64,000 nucleotides of DNA from Umbelopsis ramanniana AG (taxonomy: Eukaryota; Mucoromycota; Umbelopsidomycetes; Umbelopsidales; Umbelopsidaceae), in assembly GCF_025399195.1 (NCBI RefSeq), contig NW_026252100.1:186001-250000 (forward strand), in the 5' to 3' direction. This document shows, piece after piece, positions 25,797 to 38,069 of the stretch. The notes under the pieces were generated by a model. The model was not told where the DNA came from and made no database searches. It saw only the letters and a list, made by a program, of their open reading frames with translations. Both the position numbers and the translations under genes were made by a program. Numbering within the stretch: position 1 is the stretch's first letter; every line of letters starts with the position of its first letter.

Positions 25797-28270
25797 CTAT
25801 GCCTCTTTTCTACCTTCTAATCCATTTTTATCGGCTTCCATTAACTCATTGCCAATGGCATTGACAACCACCTTGAGTTCCTTTCTAGCCTGTTCAGTCG
25901 AGGAACTAGCCAGTTCCGAGTAGTATTTGATTTTCGGCTCCGTGCCACTTGTGCGAATAGTGAAAACGCAACCATTCTCCAACTTGAAGGTGATCATTTC
26001 CGAAGAGCTAGAGACGGGGAGTGTGGGGTAGTTGTCTGGTGTTGCAGAGTCATATCCAATTGTCAAATCCCGGATTCCAGTCACTTTATGGCCACCAATG
26101 GTGGCAGGGTAATTAAGCTTGTACTGATACTAAATGGAGGTAATAAAGGGTGAGCAAGTCTGAGTATATTTGGAGAACGTTTTATGATCTGTTTTCACTA
26201 CCCACCTTTTCATCAGGACACTGTTGCTGCACAAGAAAGAAAGAAGGATACAATGAATAGGCATTCCACAAAACGTTATAAATGAATGCAACTCTAATTC
26301 AACTTACTGGGTGGTCTCCATATCGCATTCGAACAAATATTTTTTTGATAGTTTCAGGCTCGCGACAGATGAAGTATGAGTTATCCGTAACGAAGTAACC
26401 GTACTTTTGGTACAGACTTTCCAGATAATCGTTGGCAGTTTGTCCGCGGTTATGCAAGTGAATAGCCCACTCAGCGAAGAAACCGAGGGCACTGACACCA
26501 TCCTTGTCTCTAACGACTTTGCCAACAGTAAAACCAATAGCTTCTTCAAATGCAAAAACAGCATTATATCCTTGTTCTTCTAATTCTTGAGCTCGATTTC
26601 CGATCCATTTGAAACCAGTCAAAGTTTCCTCAAACAAGAATCCATTCGCTTCTGCGAGCTTGGCTAAAAATTTGGAAGACACGGTACTTGCCAACATAGC
26701 TATTTTGTCGACAGGTTCACCAGAAATTTGCATCCTCTCCAAAGTAGCTCCACCCAAGATAGTACCAATCTGGTTACCGCTGAAGATTATCCATTCGCCA
26801 CTGTGAAGGTGTTAATATTGCACCACTTACAGCATACCTTAGATGTATTTTCATTACCTTGACTGCTTTTCGGCAATTGCAAGTCGGTCAGCATCAGGAT
26901 CGTTTGCCAAAATGATGCGCGCATTATTTTCGTTTGCACACTTCATAGCCAGTGCCTACCACGTCAACATTAGCATATGTTCTTGAATTATTTTACTAAC
27001 CACTCTGCGCCATTCACATACCAAAGCTCCTTTTCCTTCTTCTGGGTTTGGGAAAGCGACAGTTGGAAACTCAGGATCTGGTTCCACTTGTTCTTTAACA
27101 GGAATGAACGGCTTTAGTCCAAAAACTTCAAAGGATCTTTTCGCGTATGGAGTACCAACGCCATGCATTGCTGTGTAAACGAACTTCAAATCACTAGCTT
27201 CGTTATCAGCGCTAAAGAGGATGAGCATAATATTAGCCGTCTAACAAGGTATTCATATAATATGTGTCTATACCAGCAAAAGCATACCGGAATGCACTCA
27301 ATGAACCAAGTTCCTTAAAGTAGTTCTCGATAACTCCTTTCTCAGCTGGGTCTTGGCTTTGAGGACTCTCAGTGGCAAGCTTTTCATCCCATATCCAAGG
27401 TTCCAAGTTCTCATCAATAGCAGCTGCGATACCCGAGTCGTGAGGAGGGATAATTTGGCAAGCATTTTCCCAGTAAACCTTGTAACCATTGTCATCCTTC
27501 GGGTTCTTCAAAATTCATTGTTATTATTAGCAAGTCATTGGTATTTCGAGGCGTACACTATGGAGAGCATGCTTACATGAGAGGCTGTGATCATGATGCC
27601 TGCAGCACCACCAAGTTGCTTTACGGTATATGGCTAAATGCAATAAAATTGTTATAAATCAAGTAGTAACGAATAAACCAAGTTTGTTTACATACCACTA
27701 ATGGCGTATGAACAAGCTGCCTGAAAAACCAAACTTTGAATCCAAGAGAGATGAAGACTGCTGCTGTGAGGTTCGCAAATGTCTGAGAGTGGTGGCGGTG
27801 ATCGTGGCCAATGACAACGCCTTTCTCTTTGGCGTTGTCTACATTTTTCAGTACATATTTTGCAAGACCCTGTTGATATCGTATATTAATTTTCTAATTT
27901 ACAGTAAGCAGCACATCGGAGAGACCCATACCTGTGAAGCCTGGATAACCGTCAAATCATTCATTCGCGAGAATCCAGCCTCCATACGAGCTCTCAAACC
28001 TGAGGAAATCAGTCATATATAACTTAATCATCTCGATAACAAATTGCACGTACCAGCTGTTCCAAACTCTATACGACTTCCGAGCCTTTGCTTCAAATCC
28101 GACAAACGATTGGAGTCCCAGAGCTGTTGAATTTCGGCCCTGGTTTCTGGATTCTATTGTGGGTCAACTTAGGTGCAACGTCAACGCATAAAAACGTAAT
28201 AGAGTAGACTTACTTGATCCAGTCGCAGCCATTCGTCTACTAGTTGCTTATAATGCTGTGCTTCTGACAT
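25797..28270 (-). CDS. PGM2-type phosphoglucomutase/phosphopentomutase
   Basis: A multi-exon alpha-D-phosphohexomutase of about 600 residues, ATG at 28270, stop at 25797. Early residues [20 protein letters not shown] match the family start. The catalytic phosphoserine loop is [17 protein letters not shown], the form typical of human PGM2 and yeast Pgm3/Prm15 rather than PGM1. The metal loop is [13 protein letters not shown], the sugar-binding loop is [12 protein letters not shown] followed by KDGVSALGF, and the phosphate-binding loop is [13 protein letters not shown]. All four functional loops are intact. It should interconvert glucose-1-phosphate and glucose-6-phosphate and/or ribose-1-phosphate and ribose-5-phosphate in the cytosol; the sequence type favours pentose phosphates. 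It converges on the Shr3-type gene with a 132-bp gap. Confidence 0.93.
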
Positions 28271-28460
28271 TGTTCGAGTTTATACAAAGCCGAATCCTCT
28301 CACGATACCCAATTCGGACTTGCTGAATTGAACGCAAAATCACAGTCACTCATTTCGATACAACCACAACAACCAGGCTCAGAAGGGTCCCAAAAAAAAA
28401 AGACTGTACATTTCCCCACTCTGGACAGCAGCGTCCAAATCACAAACTGCTTCGGAGACA

Positions 28461-28794
28461 ATGAAGCCACTAACCAACTTACAAAGGCAACGGATTACCC
28501 TCAATCTATTTGTAGGCGTTGCATTACTGGCTGTTGGCAGTGTTGCAAGTGCAACGTTCTTACCGTACGTCTCATTCACAACCATCTGCAAAGCTACCGT
28601 ACATTTACTTAAACTTTTCTTCTCCACTCAGATGCCCTGCATATGATAATTCCGAACGAGCGGCATTTCTAGAGCAACAGCGAAAACTAAAGGAAGAGCG
28701 AGGCGAAATAGAAGTTCTAGTACGAAAACGACGGAAAGCCAAAGCGAAGGCATTAGCAGACCAAAATACTGCAAACGAAGAACAGAAACAATAG
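28461..28794 (+). CDS. Small single-pass membrane protein, possibly mitochondrial
   Basis: Two exons, 28461-28564 and 28632-28794, with clean splice sites (CC|GTACGT, CTCAG|A), encode 88 residues. A basic N-terminus (MKPLTNLQRQRITLN) is followed by one membrane segment (LFVGVALLAVGSVASATFL), the motif PCPAYDNSERAAFLEQQ and a long charged helix rich in K, R and E. This shape (short positive N-terminus, one helix, CPA and charged tail) is common among small inner-mitochondrial-membrane assembly factors, but I do not recognise the family and assign no function. It is divergent from the phosphomutase across 190 bp. Confidence 0.7.
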
Positions 28795-30109
28795 AATTCC
28801 CCTCCTCCCTTCCAAAAGACTTTGCAACATGGATACAATGATGCAGAGTCTGTTCATAGACCAGTAAATAGATACCAAGTTCCAACTCGGAATATAATAA
28901 TAAAGCATGCAATCTAACATTGCAGTCGGCAATCACTTACTGCCAGCATACCAAAAACTCGGTAAAATCTTTCTGCTAATGACTCGTCAGTAAGAGGTAA
29001 AGAACACTTTCAAATGCTTGACCTGGGATTAGTCCTTCATACGTTTGTGCAATGGACATAGAGAGATATTCCCGTGCTCGAGAAAGTTGCATAATGAGTA
29101 CAATAAATTGCAGTTCTAGCAAATGGCCTTTGGCTTTCGTATCGAAATCAGTATGTTAATATACATAGTCCTCTTTTGAAAATCATAAAGCTGGATTTTA
29201 AAAGGCGTCTCGATATTACGAGTGTCCTCATTGCCGACCATATCCGCCGCCTTACTACAGAACTCCAGCACATTTTAAACATTTATTCATGTCGCGGCAG
29301 GTATAGCATGTACATTCAGGGTAGTCATAATATGGTTTACTTTGAACTTAGTATTAAATTCATCGATTACCGTTAGATTGCAGGCAAAGAGAGAGATATA
29401 GGCGTGTCAAGCGTCGAATCACTCAAGAAATGGGACGACGCACATTTTAGATTGGATCTTACCATCTACATGCGCTAAATTACCGCCACCTCATTCGCAT
29501 CTTTACTGCATCTTTCTATTTGAAGTCATTTCATACATTAGTTCTCTGTAATGCATATTTTACTCATCGTTTGTATAAACGTTAGAGCCTCCCCTCGATC
29601 CTTAACCTCCACCAACGACCTCTTTAGGTAGTTTGGATCTCATATAGCCATCAGCCTCAAACAATTTATTTATTTATTTCTATTATAACATTGTAAAGTG
29701 CTCTTAAATAATCCGTCTTCCTATCTGAGATACCGAAGGTGAATCAGATATATGGCCGGTAAAGCACTGACATTCGCAATTTTACTTTAGTTGCAAATGT
29801 CACGCGTCCATCGTCTGGCAAGTATGAAACCTGCCTAGCAGAGCGTGGTGACAGCAGAAAACCTCATTTCATAAATGGTTTCCCTCCACGAGGATATTTT
29901 AAGCATCATCTGATTCAATTCGCCTTACTTAGGGTACTCGACCGTCAACCAATGAGGTCCATGATATCTTGGAGGTTCATTGTTCTGACTTTGAAACCTT
30001 CAAGCAGTGGCACAAGCTCTGGAAATTTTCAATAAAGGATGGCTTCTCATTTTTTTTTACTTCAAACACTTCTCCTTTCCTCTCTCGTTGGCTTACTGGT
30101 ATTCTACCT
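28795..30109. other. Long intergenic region before the MFS transporter
   Basis: About 1.3 kb. At 28935-29160 the minus strand has a protein-like spliced reading (LSRAREYLSMSIAQTYEGLI joined to AERFYRVFGMLA, ending at a GTAAGTG donor), and the opposite strand at 29176-29376 has a 66-codon ORF. A TTTATTTATTTATTT tract lies near 29667. The last 150 bp hold the transporter leader with upstream ATGs at 29952 and 30039. The coding status of the minus-strand pieces is unresolved. Confidence 0.4.
29952..30035 (+). promoter_or_regulatory. Possible upstream ORF in the transporter leader
   Basis: An ATG at 29952 opens a 27-codon frame ending at TAA 30033-30035, and a second ATG at 30039 opens a frame that runs past the main start. 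A CCAAT motif overlaps the first ATG (29948-29953). If transcription starts downstream in the pyrimidine-rich stretch at 30046-30090, neither is in the mRNA. Confidence 0.3.
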
Positions 30110-32346
30110 ATGCAAGAAACAGATTCAATGTCCAAAGAGCTTCATGGAAGTCCTCTTGCTACCCCTTTACAAGCACCTATCGTTGGCCCTGAGACTAGTC
30201 CATCACTTGACGATAGCCCAAAGGCTCCCGAAGGTCAGCCGGTATATGATCACAGTGTGGAAAAAGTGATAGACATCTTTGAAAATAGCAACAAGGAAGT
30301 TGTTGAAAGTGAACTTGGTGAAATTTTTCACAAAATCGAAGATTCTCCAGTAACTGCAGAAATTACTCCTTTACCTTACTCTAAATTGGTTCCTCTGATG
30401 ATCGGTCTATGTGCTGGAATGCTACTTTCGTCCATGGACTCAGTCAGTAAGTCTTAAAAAAATTGGATACAACTATTCTGTATCACATCTAAAAGCTTAT
30501 ATTTTCTAGTGTTTGATAATGCTCTTCCCAGAGTGATTAGGTATGTCAGACACCCTTATTGTTATCTTTCTCATTTCATATGTCTTTGACACATAATATT
30601 TTTTTTTTAGCGGTTTTAATGCCTTGGATAAAATAGGATGGATTAATGTTGTTTTTGCCATGACTACTGCGTCATTTATTCCTCTTTATGGCTCCTTCAG
30701 CGATATCTTTGGGGTAAATTGAATGCAAGATGGTCCCGGTAATATTACAAAGCTAACATTGAAAATTTGGTAGAGAAAAGCTTCCTTGATAGCCGCCATC
30801 GTAATCTATGAAATTGGACAAATAATCACTGGTGCTGCCTCTGGTTCAAATGCTGCCATCCAAATTATTATAGGAAGGGCCATTGCGGGCATTGGAAACG
30901 GTGGAATTGTAACACTTCTCTTTGTAGTCGTGACTGATGTTGTTCCTGTAAGTGTGCCGACTTGTTTTCATCTCTAATGAAATGCGTGTATGCTGATGTC
31001 TTCTTCGGCTTAGAAACGCGACGTACCAAAGTACCAAGGTATTATCAATGCCATATGGGGAATTTCGGCCATTGTTGGACCTCTTCTTTCTGGAATCTTT
31101 GTGGATAAGTCTTCATGGAGGTAAGGAGCAATATTTACGTATATACGATACTACATTTTTAGCCAAAAATTACAGCAATTAACTTTAAACCTTTTCCCTG
31201 AAGGTGGAATCTGTATCTGGGCACCTTTGTGGCATTGCTAGCAATCACCTGTCTTTATTTCTTCTATAATGTTGAGGCTCCCAAACAAAATGGCTTTGAA
31301 AAGATTAAATCAATCGACTGGCCAGGTCTGGTAACCTTAGTAGGAGGATTGGCATGCTTGCTTACGGCTATTGATGCCGGCGGATCTGAAACTTTCGCAT
31401 GGACTTCTTCTACCTCGATTGCCCTGTTCACTGTTGGAGGTGCTTTTCTGGTAGCTTTCTTAGTCATTGAATGGAAATTTGCAAGTCGACCAATGGTACC
31501 ACTGCATCTTTTCAAAGCGAGAACAGCTGCAAGCGTCCTTGCTAGCGAATTCTTCTTTGGAATTGCGTTTTTTCCTACTTACGTGTATGCTCCAGTTTAC
31601 CTCCAAGTCATTTTTCGTTTCACGGGCTTACAGTCTGGGATTCACTTTCTTCCATTTCTTCTTGGTCTCGTTGCTGCTGCCGTTGTTGCTGGAATGGCTA
31701 TGTCGCTTATGGGTCGCACTCGAGAGGTTTCATGGTTGGCTACGTCATGCTTGGTGGCAGGGACCGGTGCCATGTCCACCTTGGATGAAAATAGCAACGA
31801 TGCTCACAGAATCGGCTGTATGCTACTGATGGGTATAGCCTGTGGTCTTTGCATCTGCTCACTCTTGCTCAATGCCCAAAACTGTGTTCAGGATAAAAAG
31901 TGAGTCTTTGAAACTGTCATATCTTATAATGAACGAAAAAAAAAATTAACCTTAAGTTGTTCAAGTCTCGGTACCATGACAGCTTTAGCAAACTTTGCAC
32001 AGCAGCTTGGCGGAGCCGTCGGAATCAGCAGTAAGTAAAAAGACTATGGGAAAAACCATGCGCACCATATCTAAATGCTAATTTTCATCATGCTCTAGTT
32101 GCGTCCTCAGTTTACATGGAATCCCTGCTTTCTGGCCTTGCCGGTATTCAAAACCTAGGAGAGTCGCCACTGGTACTAATAAGCAACATACAGGCCCTTT
32201 GGTCATTGCCGGTCAATTTGCAGCAGCAAGTTGTCTCTATTTGGGGGTCATCTTTCAAACTGATATATTACGTCGGACTGGCTTCGGCGTCTATTTCTTG
32301 GTTATGTTCTCTCTTCATAAAGCATTATCCTATGGTACATACTTAA
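30110..32346 (+). CDS. MFS transporter, DHA2-like 14-helix drug:H+ antiporter type
   Basis: A gene of about eight exons. After an acidic cytosolic N-terminus (about 110 residues) come the membrane segments: LVPLMIGLCAGMLLSSMDS; INVVFAMTTASFIPLYGSFSDIFGRK (helix 2 and the conserved loop G-x3-D-x2-GRK); and IIIGRAIAGIGNGGIVTLLF, with the motif-C-like region after it. Later helices include WPGLVTLVGGLACLLTAIDAG and LTAAQ-free loops, ending in SISWLCSLFIKHYPM. The number of hydrophobic segments fits the 14-helix DHA2/siderophore-type group. The substrate is unknown; relatives export drugs or move siderophores. The start is the first in-frame ATG (30110); 30128 is an alternative. Upstream ATGs are described separately. 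Confidence 0.88.
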
Positions 32347-32829
32347 TTATACTAATTTTAAAGAAATCAACTATATATTAGTTACGGTAAAGAATTTTGT
32401 TCTCATTACTGTATATTCCGTTGTCAGATAGTTATTCTATGTTGTCCAATCCGATTAGAAACATGATTAAATACATATTTGCCTAGTAAGTACCATTCGA
32501 GTGCAAGAGTAGACCATTACGGAAGTAAAAGCGATGAAGATACTGGCTAATTTGTCGGAGATCACAGACCGAACGCTACAATTCATTATACGAGTCGTGG
32601 ATCCTTGATTTGTCCACATCCGCCCACTCTTTCCTTGTTGTTCACCTGTGCTCGTGAGATGCTAAAGTTTATTGATCATCAAAGGTTTTTAAATTTTTTT
32701 GTATTGTGAAGTAAGCTCATGAGATGTGAACGCAATCCCAGGATCCAGTTGGCAAAGCAAAAAGACTGTATATTGCTTTTTTTATTATTTTTAAAATGTT
32801 TTGTTGTTTTCATTTGTTACTCTCCTCTA
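32347..32829. other. Convergent 3' region between MFS transporter and Med5
   Basis: About 480 bp, AT-rich, with T-runs near 32690 and 32780. No gene or RNA seen. Confidence 0.6.
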
Positions 32830-35800
32830 CTATACACTAATATTGGGCCATTTTTCAAATAAAATAGTGTTACTTTTCAGTCCTTTGATAACACCTCTAA
32901 ATAAGGGACTTTTGATAACTTCGTCTGAACATGAAGCGAAGGGTCCGAGGGCTTTTGGCGAAGGCTGTTCGTCCTCAGAATCCCTCTTCTTCTGACGGAA
33001 GTTGGCAGCTGTAGCAAGTTGTCGCAAGAATTGTTTTCCAATGACTTCGACGGCTTGTGCTTGATTGTTCGTGGCGTCATCTATGCTAAATCCTTTGGTT
33101 AACACTAAGCAATCACTGATGAAGACACCTAATGTTTGTCCTTGAAAGAAAGAATCGTGAATAGGCGAACTGCAAGCCAGTACAGAAGGTACGATATCTA
33201 CTAGTAGACATCTTAGCATATCCAGTGTGCTTGTGAACGCATTTACTGACACGGAAAGAGGTGTCGCAACCAGACATGAACCAATTTCGGCTAAATGAAA
33301 GAAGCGTAAATAACATGTAGATGGTACATTGGAGAACATATCGGTACTGTATATTGTGCATACCTGCGCGAACAGCGCCTCCAGCTTGACCGGCTTCTAA
33401 GACCTCTTCAACAATAGACAGCATGAACCAACGATTGCCTCCAATTTCTAATGCAGCTTTGAAAATGCTCATATCCAAGTAGTGTGCTTGTTCATCGGGT
33501 ACATTGTCTTGTGGATGGGATGAGGCGAATGTGTCTGCTTCGACGTCACGCATATACATGGAACGTCCACTTTTCACCATGTATCGAAGCATATCTCGTG
33601 CTCGACCAAACAAATTTTCAGGTCCTATAATCCCCGTTTCTGAACCTCGCTCTTGTACATGTTGTCTTTGGCATGTAGCTGAAATTCGACTGTAAATCTC
33701 TTGCGCATATGGGGTGATGGCACTAATATCGGGCGATTGAGTATCGTCTTCATTAACTTCTGCTTCAGTTCTGTAGCGAATATCTAATGCATCGAATGTA
33801 CCAAGGATTTGACTGGCGCTCAGTAAGACAAAAATATCCGGAATATCTTCAGATTGCAGCAACTCCCGCATAATGGTGATGGCCGCTACAGATTTGTTAT
33901 ATAGAAGCTCTGTACAAAGCCAAGACATTGCACTTGGGACTAGCACATAGCTCAAGAACTTTTCCTTGAAATAAGCGATACCTCCCAGCAAGTTCTGTAG
34001 ACCCATCTCACCGGCTTCGTACGCGTACATTGATCGTTCGAACAAAGTTGGCGAGACTTTGATCAGCAGCTGTGGTGTTGAAGATCTAGAAAGGATGATT
34101 GATTAGTTATTTTAACTGAAAAAGGTCACATGTATCGGTTGCTATTGTACAATTCATACCTGAGAAGTGCGTCTGATATGCCATCGTTGCCGAACAATGC
34201 GGTCATCCACATTGAAATGAACTGTTCGATGTGGTCATCTGCCATTCCGCTGTCGTAAACAGAAGGATGTTGTAAGAAAAATGTGTAGCAATATCCCGTG
34301 GGGTTGACGAATGCGGTGGACAAATCTCCGGATAACTGCATGGTATGTTAGAATTCATTCTCATCTCAAGAAGGTTATGAAAGCAGCGTAACACTCACAT
34401 CGAATTTGCTAATAAGTAAGTTGATGAGGTACCAGACTTTACCAAAATCTTCAAAACTGGATTGGAGATCATCGACGTCTTGACCTTGGCTACCATATTC
34501 GTTGTTATCATCCATGTCCATGGTATAGTTTGATCGATTCCAATCGTTACAAAGAAACTCTAATGGACCCAAAAGATCTGACGGTTGATATAGCTGGAAT
34601 ATCAAATCAAGGAAACATGGATTTTGGGATAACGATTCACAGATTGGAGCCATAGATCTTAAGTCAAGAGAATCTGCCTTTTGACGTATAAACTGTTGAA
34701 ATGACAGATGTAAGTATCAAAAGTAGTGTAGAGATCACAACCAGCAAAATTATATTACCGTCAATATGAAATCAGTAACTGTTTTAAGATTATTAAGAGA
34801 AAGCATTGCAATATTCATGAGATCGGATGTGCCAAAAGATGTAGGATTCTCCTCTATGACTTTAATCCTTTGCTCCAAGTTCTGATTGTAACGTATATCG
34901 CATTAATGGCTTGTTTTCAATATCGCAGTGATATCAGGTTAGCCACGAAGCACAAGTTACTCACCTGCTTTATTAGAACATGTTCGTTCTCGTTCTCGTT
35001 GCTTGACGTGGTATCGAACGTAAGTTCGCCTCCAAAATCAAGCATACTAGTGTCCAATAATGCGTTGATATCGTCAGCGGTTTCGGTTTTCTGGGCACCT
35101 TCCTTGTCTGATGACGGTGATACTTTCGTTAGAAGCTCCTTTGCCACCTCCAGACGTAGAAATTTGTCCTCCAAACAAACTTGTACAATCAGTTGAAAAA
35201 TGTCCCGCGAACTGACTGAGTTGACAGCTTTGATAACCGCTGGGTTGCTAAGTCCATCATCAACATCACTCATATCATTCAACATCATCATGAGCTCATC
35301 TTCATCCGCATTCTTGTTGTTACCACCCGATTCCGCCCAAGAAGCTGGCGTAAACAGTAGTGAGCAACAGGAGTTGGAATTGCAGGCATTAAGAAGCCCG
35401 CTAAATGCTTGCAGTTCGAATAATGAAGATTCCAACGCATTATGCTATTGATACAATAGCTGTTAGAGACAAGTACCATGCATGAAATGGCATATTATTG
35501 CCAGATAGATTACCTTTATTTGAGCGTCTTCTCCTTCCCCTTCTCCTTCTTGTTGTTTATCTGCAATGTTCTCGGAGTTCAAAGTGATTTCTTCCATCAT
35601 AGAGGATTTCATTTCTTGAAATTGTTGAATCAGCGAAGGAATCTACGGAGAACGTCAAACGTTTAGATTGAATTGGCGGGTTATATAGTTACAAGTGATT
35701 CCTTCATTGAAATCGCACGCTTACCTTAACCAAAACCAATGTCTTCCACAACAATTGATCAGTGACAGTCTTCAGAGTACAATTATGATTGCTCTTTGAT

Positions 35801-37400
35801 GGACCAGCATCCTCCTTTCCACTTTCCATATGAATTTGTGCGCTGGAGCACGCCTGTGTTGCCTCTGCTAGACCTGTAAGACCTGCAAGCCATAGCTCTA
35901 AATAGAACGATTCATCAAAAGCGCCCTGTGAAGAAAATGAATATTATGCTTTAGTTGCGAAATAGTTTTGCGTCCAATTTGCATGATTGGTTGTACCTTG
36001 ATACGTTGGAGTTTCATCATCCTTTCCACGATATCCTTGTCGGGTAAACTTGGTCGAATTTGGGCAATGTGATATATTAATCCCATTAATCCTGCACTTG
36101 GCATCGCTCTGGCGGTTCCTTCATCCTCAAGTTCATGATACTTCATGTGTACAATTTTGTGTTTTTCAGAAACGCTTTCGGATAATTGCTTTATCGCGAC
36201 TAATAGTTTTTGCACGGTTGTGCTGTTGGCGACAGCTGGTGAAGTCGGTGTTTGATTTTCTGGCAGAAGAACGGCGAGTAATCTTGCCTTACGTCCTGAA
36301 AAAAAAAGGCATATAAGTAACCCAACTTTGATGAACTAACATTCCTAATCGATAAATCACCTTCTGCTCCATCAGCCTTGAGCATATTTAAGACGTCTTC
36401 ATCTTCCAGACATTTCATAAAAATCTCAGCAGCTGTTATAGCATTACGAACCCCAATTCTTGTTTTAACGTTGTTTTCGTCGTATTGCTCTGATGTTTGG
36501 GAAGCTTCAGCATCCATGGCTGGCTTGGTCTCATCTTCATCTAGCACGACAGTTTCCTCTAGCATATCCAAATCCTGGGTTGCTTCAGGGTCAAATGAAA
36601 ACTGTGGCGCGCTTTGCATATTGGTGTTGGGTAAAAGTAGTGATGATTGTTCGCGACGTAGGTTGACATCAGACTGCCATCCTAACTCTTGGGGCTCCAG
36701 TTCATTACCGTCGGATGAATTGATAATTTGATACAAGCCGTTTCCTAAAATATCAGCTAACAGGCTTAACAAGTCATCGGCTACCGATTTCCATTCATCG
36801 TCGCTAGAGGATGGAAACAGTGTTGTTATCCTCACTTCTTCGAGAGCGGCGTGAGTGACTCTCAGCAACACAGCCCACTGGTGTGGTTGAATTGAAATTG
36901 TGTTTCGAGGAAGTTTGCTGATTTTTTTCAGGAAAGTGCCAATGGCTATCAATGATCCACTGTTGACTTCCTTTCGAGGTTTACCTTGCGTGTCAAACCG
37001 ATCCCCCAACACTGCATATTGAAGGTAGTTATGTATTAAGGAAGTTTCTATCGCCGTGGACGAAAATGTATGCTTCAACAAAAGATCTTATTGCCATATT
37101 GCATGAGTATATTGTGAGATATTGCGTGTTGTGCCGGGTAAATGAGACCTACCGCAGAGATCATTGGCTTGATCTGTTATTGATGAATTTTGTAGGTATT
37201 CGGCAGTGAATTGTGCCCACTGTAAAGAACTGATGAGCTAAACGTGCTATTGATTGCAGTGAAGTTAAGCAAAGGATAATAACCTGCTGACTAGGAAGCC
37301 GCCTTGCGTACGAACGCCGTAGTAATGTTTCCAAGGCGTTCGACATGGCGAAACTGTCCAGACACTGTATCTGGACCTGAATTTTTTTGGCGAGCGTCAA
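32830..37400 (-). CDS. MED5: Mediator complex subunit 5 (Med5/Nut1)
   Basis: A large gene with about ten exons, from ATG 37400 (37346, MSNALETLLRRS, is an equally good start) to the stop at 32830. The N-terminus LETLLRRSYARRLPSQQ spliced to WAQFTAEYLQNSSI matches the Med5 opening. The central part is acidic and low-complexity (LDMLEETVVLDEDETKP). The C-terminal half has the Med5 pattern: FVNPTGYCYTFFLQHPSVYD, ISMWMTALFGNDGISDALLR, then STPQLLIKVSPTLFERSMYA, and LGGIAYFKEKFLSYVLVPSA. Med5 sits in the Mediator tail and links activators to RNA polymerase II; in yeast it influences repression and respiratory genes. It is helical throughout, with no catalytic motif. Confidence 0.85.
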
Positions 37401-38069
37401 GAATCAAAAAAATCGCCAAAGCGCGGAAGGCTGCCATCCTGAGTGGTGACGTCGTTATACTAAAGACCAAAGGTGAACCAATATACCTTTTCCATTGGGA
37501 CTACAACCTTTGCAGAGCTTTTACTAATATATATTAGGAAGCATCAAAATAAACACTGGAGCCCATGGATAGGTCCCCTTTATTTATGATCTTCTATTCG
37601 ACTCGTCATAGTATCTAAAAGCAATGTTGGTGTTATCTTTTGAAGAACAGGCTGCTACCATAGCAGCTTTGCCCTCAAATTTCTTTTAGATATCTCCATC
37701 TTTAATGCCATCTTATGTATAACGATTCAATTAAAACACAATACCATTGGGCTTGTGCATTTTTTTGCAAAACATCCGGTATACCTTTTCTCGGGGTCAT
37801 TTTCGTTTCCCTTTTTTACGCCTAATCCCGTTAGAAGTAGACAGTCAAACCGATTTGTGAATCTGAAGTTACCATCACATCATTAGAAAGTGCATCAAGG
37901 TATCCGAAGAGCAACATGAGATTGCAAGCGGTTGTAAGTAAGCTAGTTTGCAGGCAGCAGTAGTAAAAGCCCAATCTTGCTCAGAGTGCGGAGTTCCTGA
38001 TCAATCGCATATGAAAGCACTGGCTCGATCTGAACCTTTTTCGTCCATTTCTCTTCCTTCACTCATCTC
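37401..38069. other. Divergent promoter region between Med5 and acyl-CoA synthetase
   Basis: About 670 bp. It contains a perfect short palindrome CTAATATATATTAG near 37526. A plus-strand ORF at 37304-37537 overlaps the Med5 start antisense and is a shadow. No other gene seen. Confidence 0.5.

Noticed and set aside
28628-28936. 102-codon minus-strand ORF rich in L, V and F
   Set aside because: Mostly antisense to the lysine- and glutamate-rich second exon of the small membrane protein, which produces hydrophobic shadows of this kind.
30039-30269. 76-codon ORF with a signal-like hydrophobic start
   Set aside because: It overlaps the transporter start in another frame and has no domain; treated as leader sequence.
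36378-36731. 117-codon serine-rich plus-strand ORF
   Set aside because: Antisense to the acidic low-complexity part of Med5; serine runs are the complement of Glu/Asp-rich codons.
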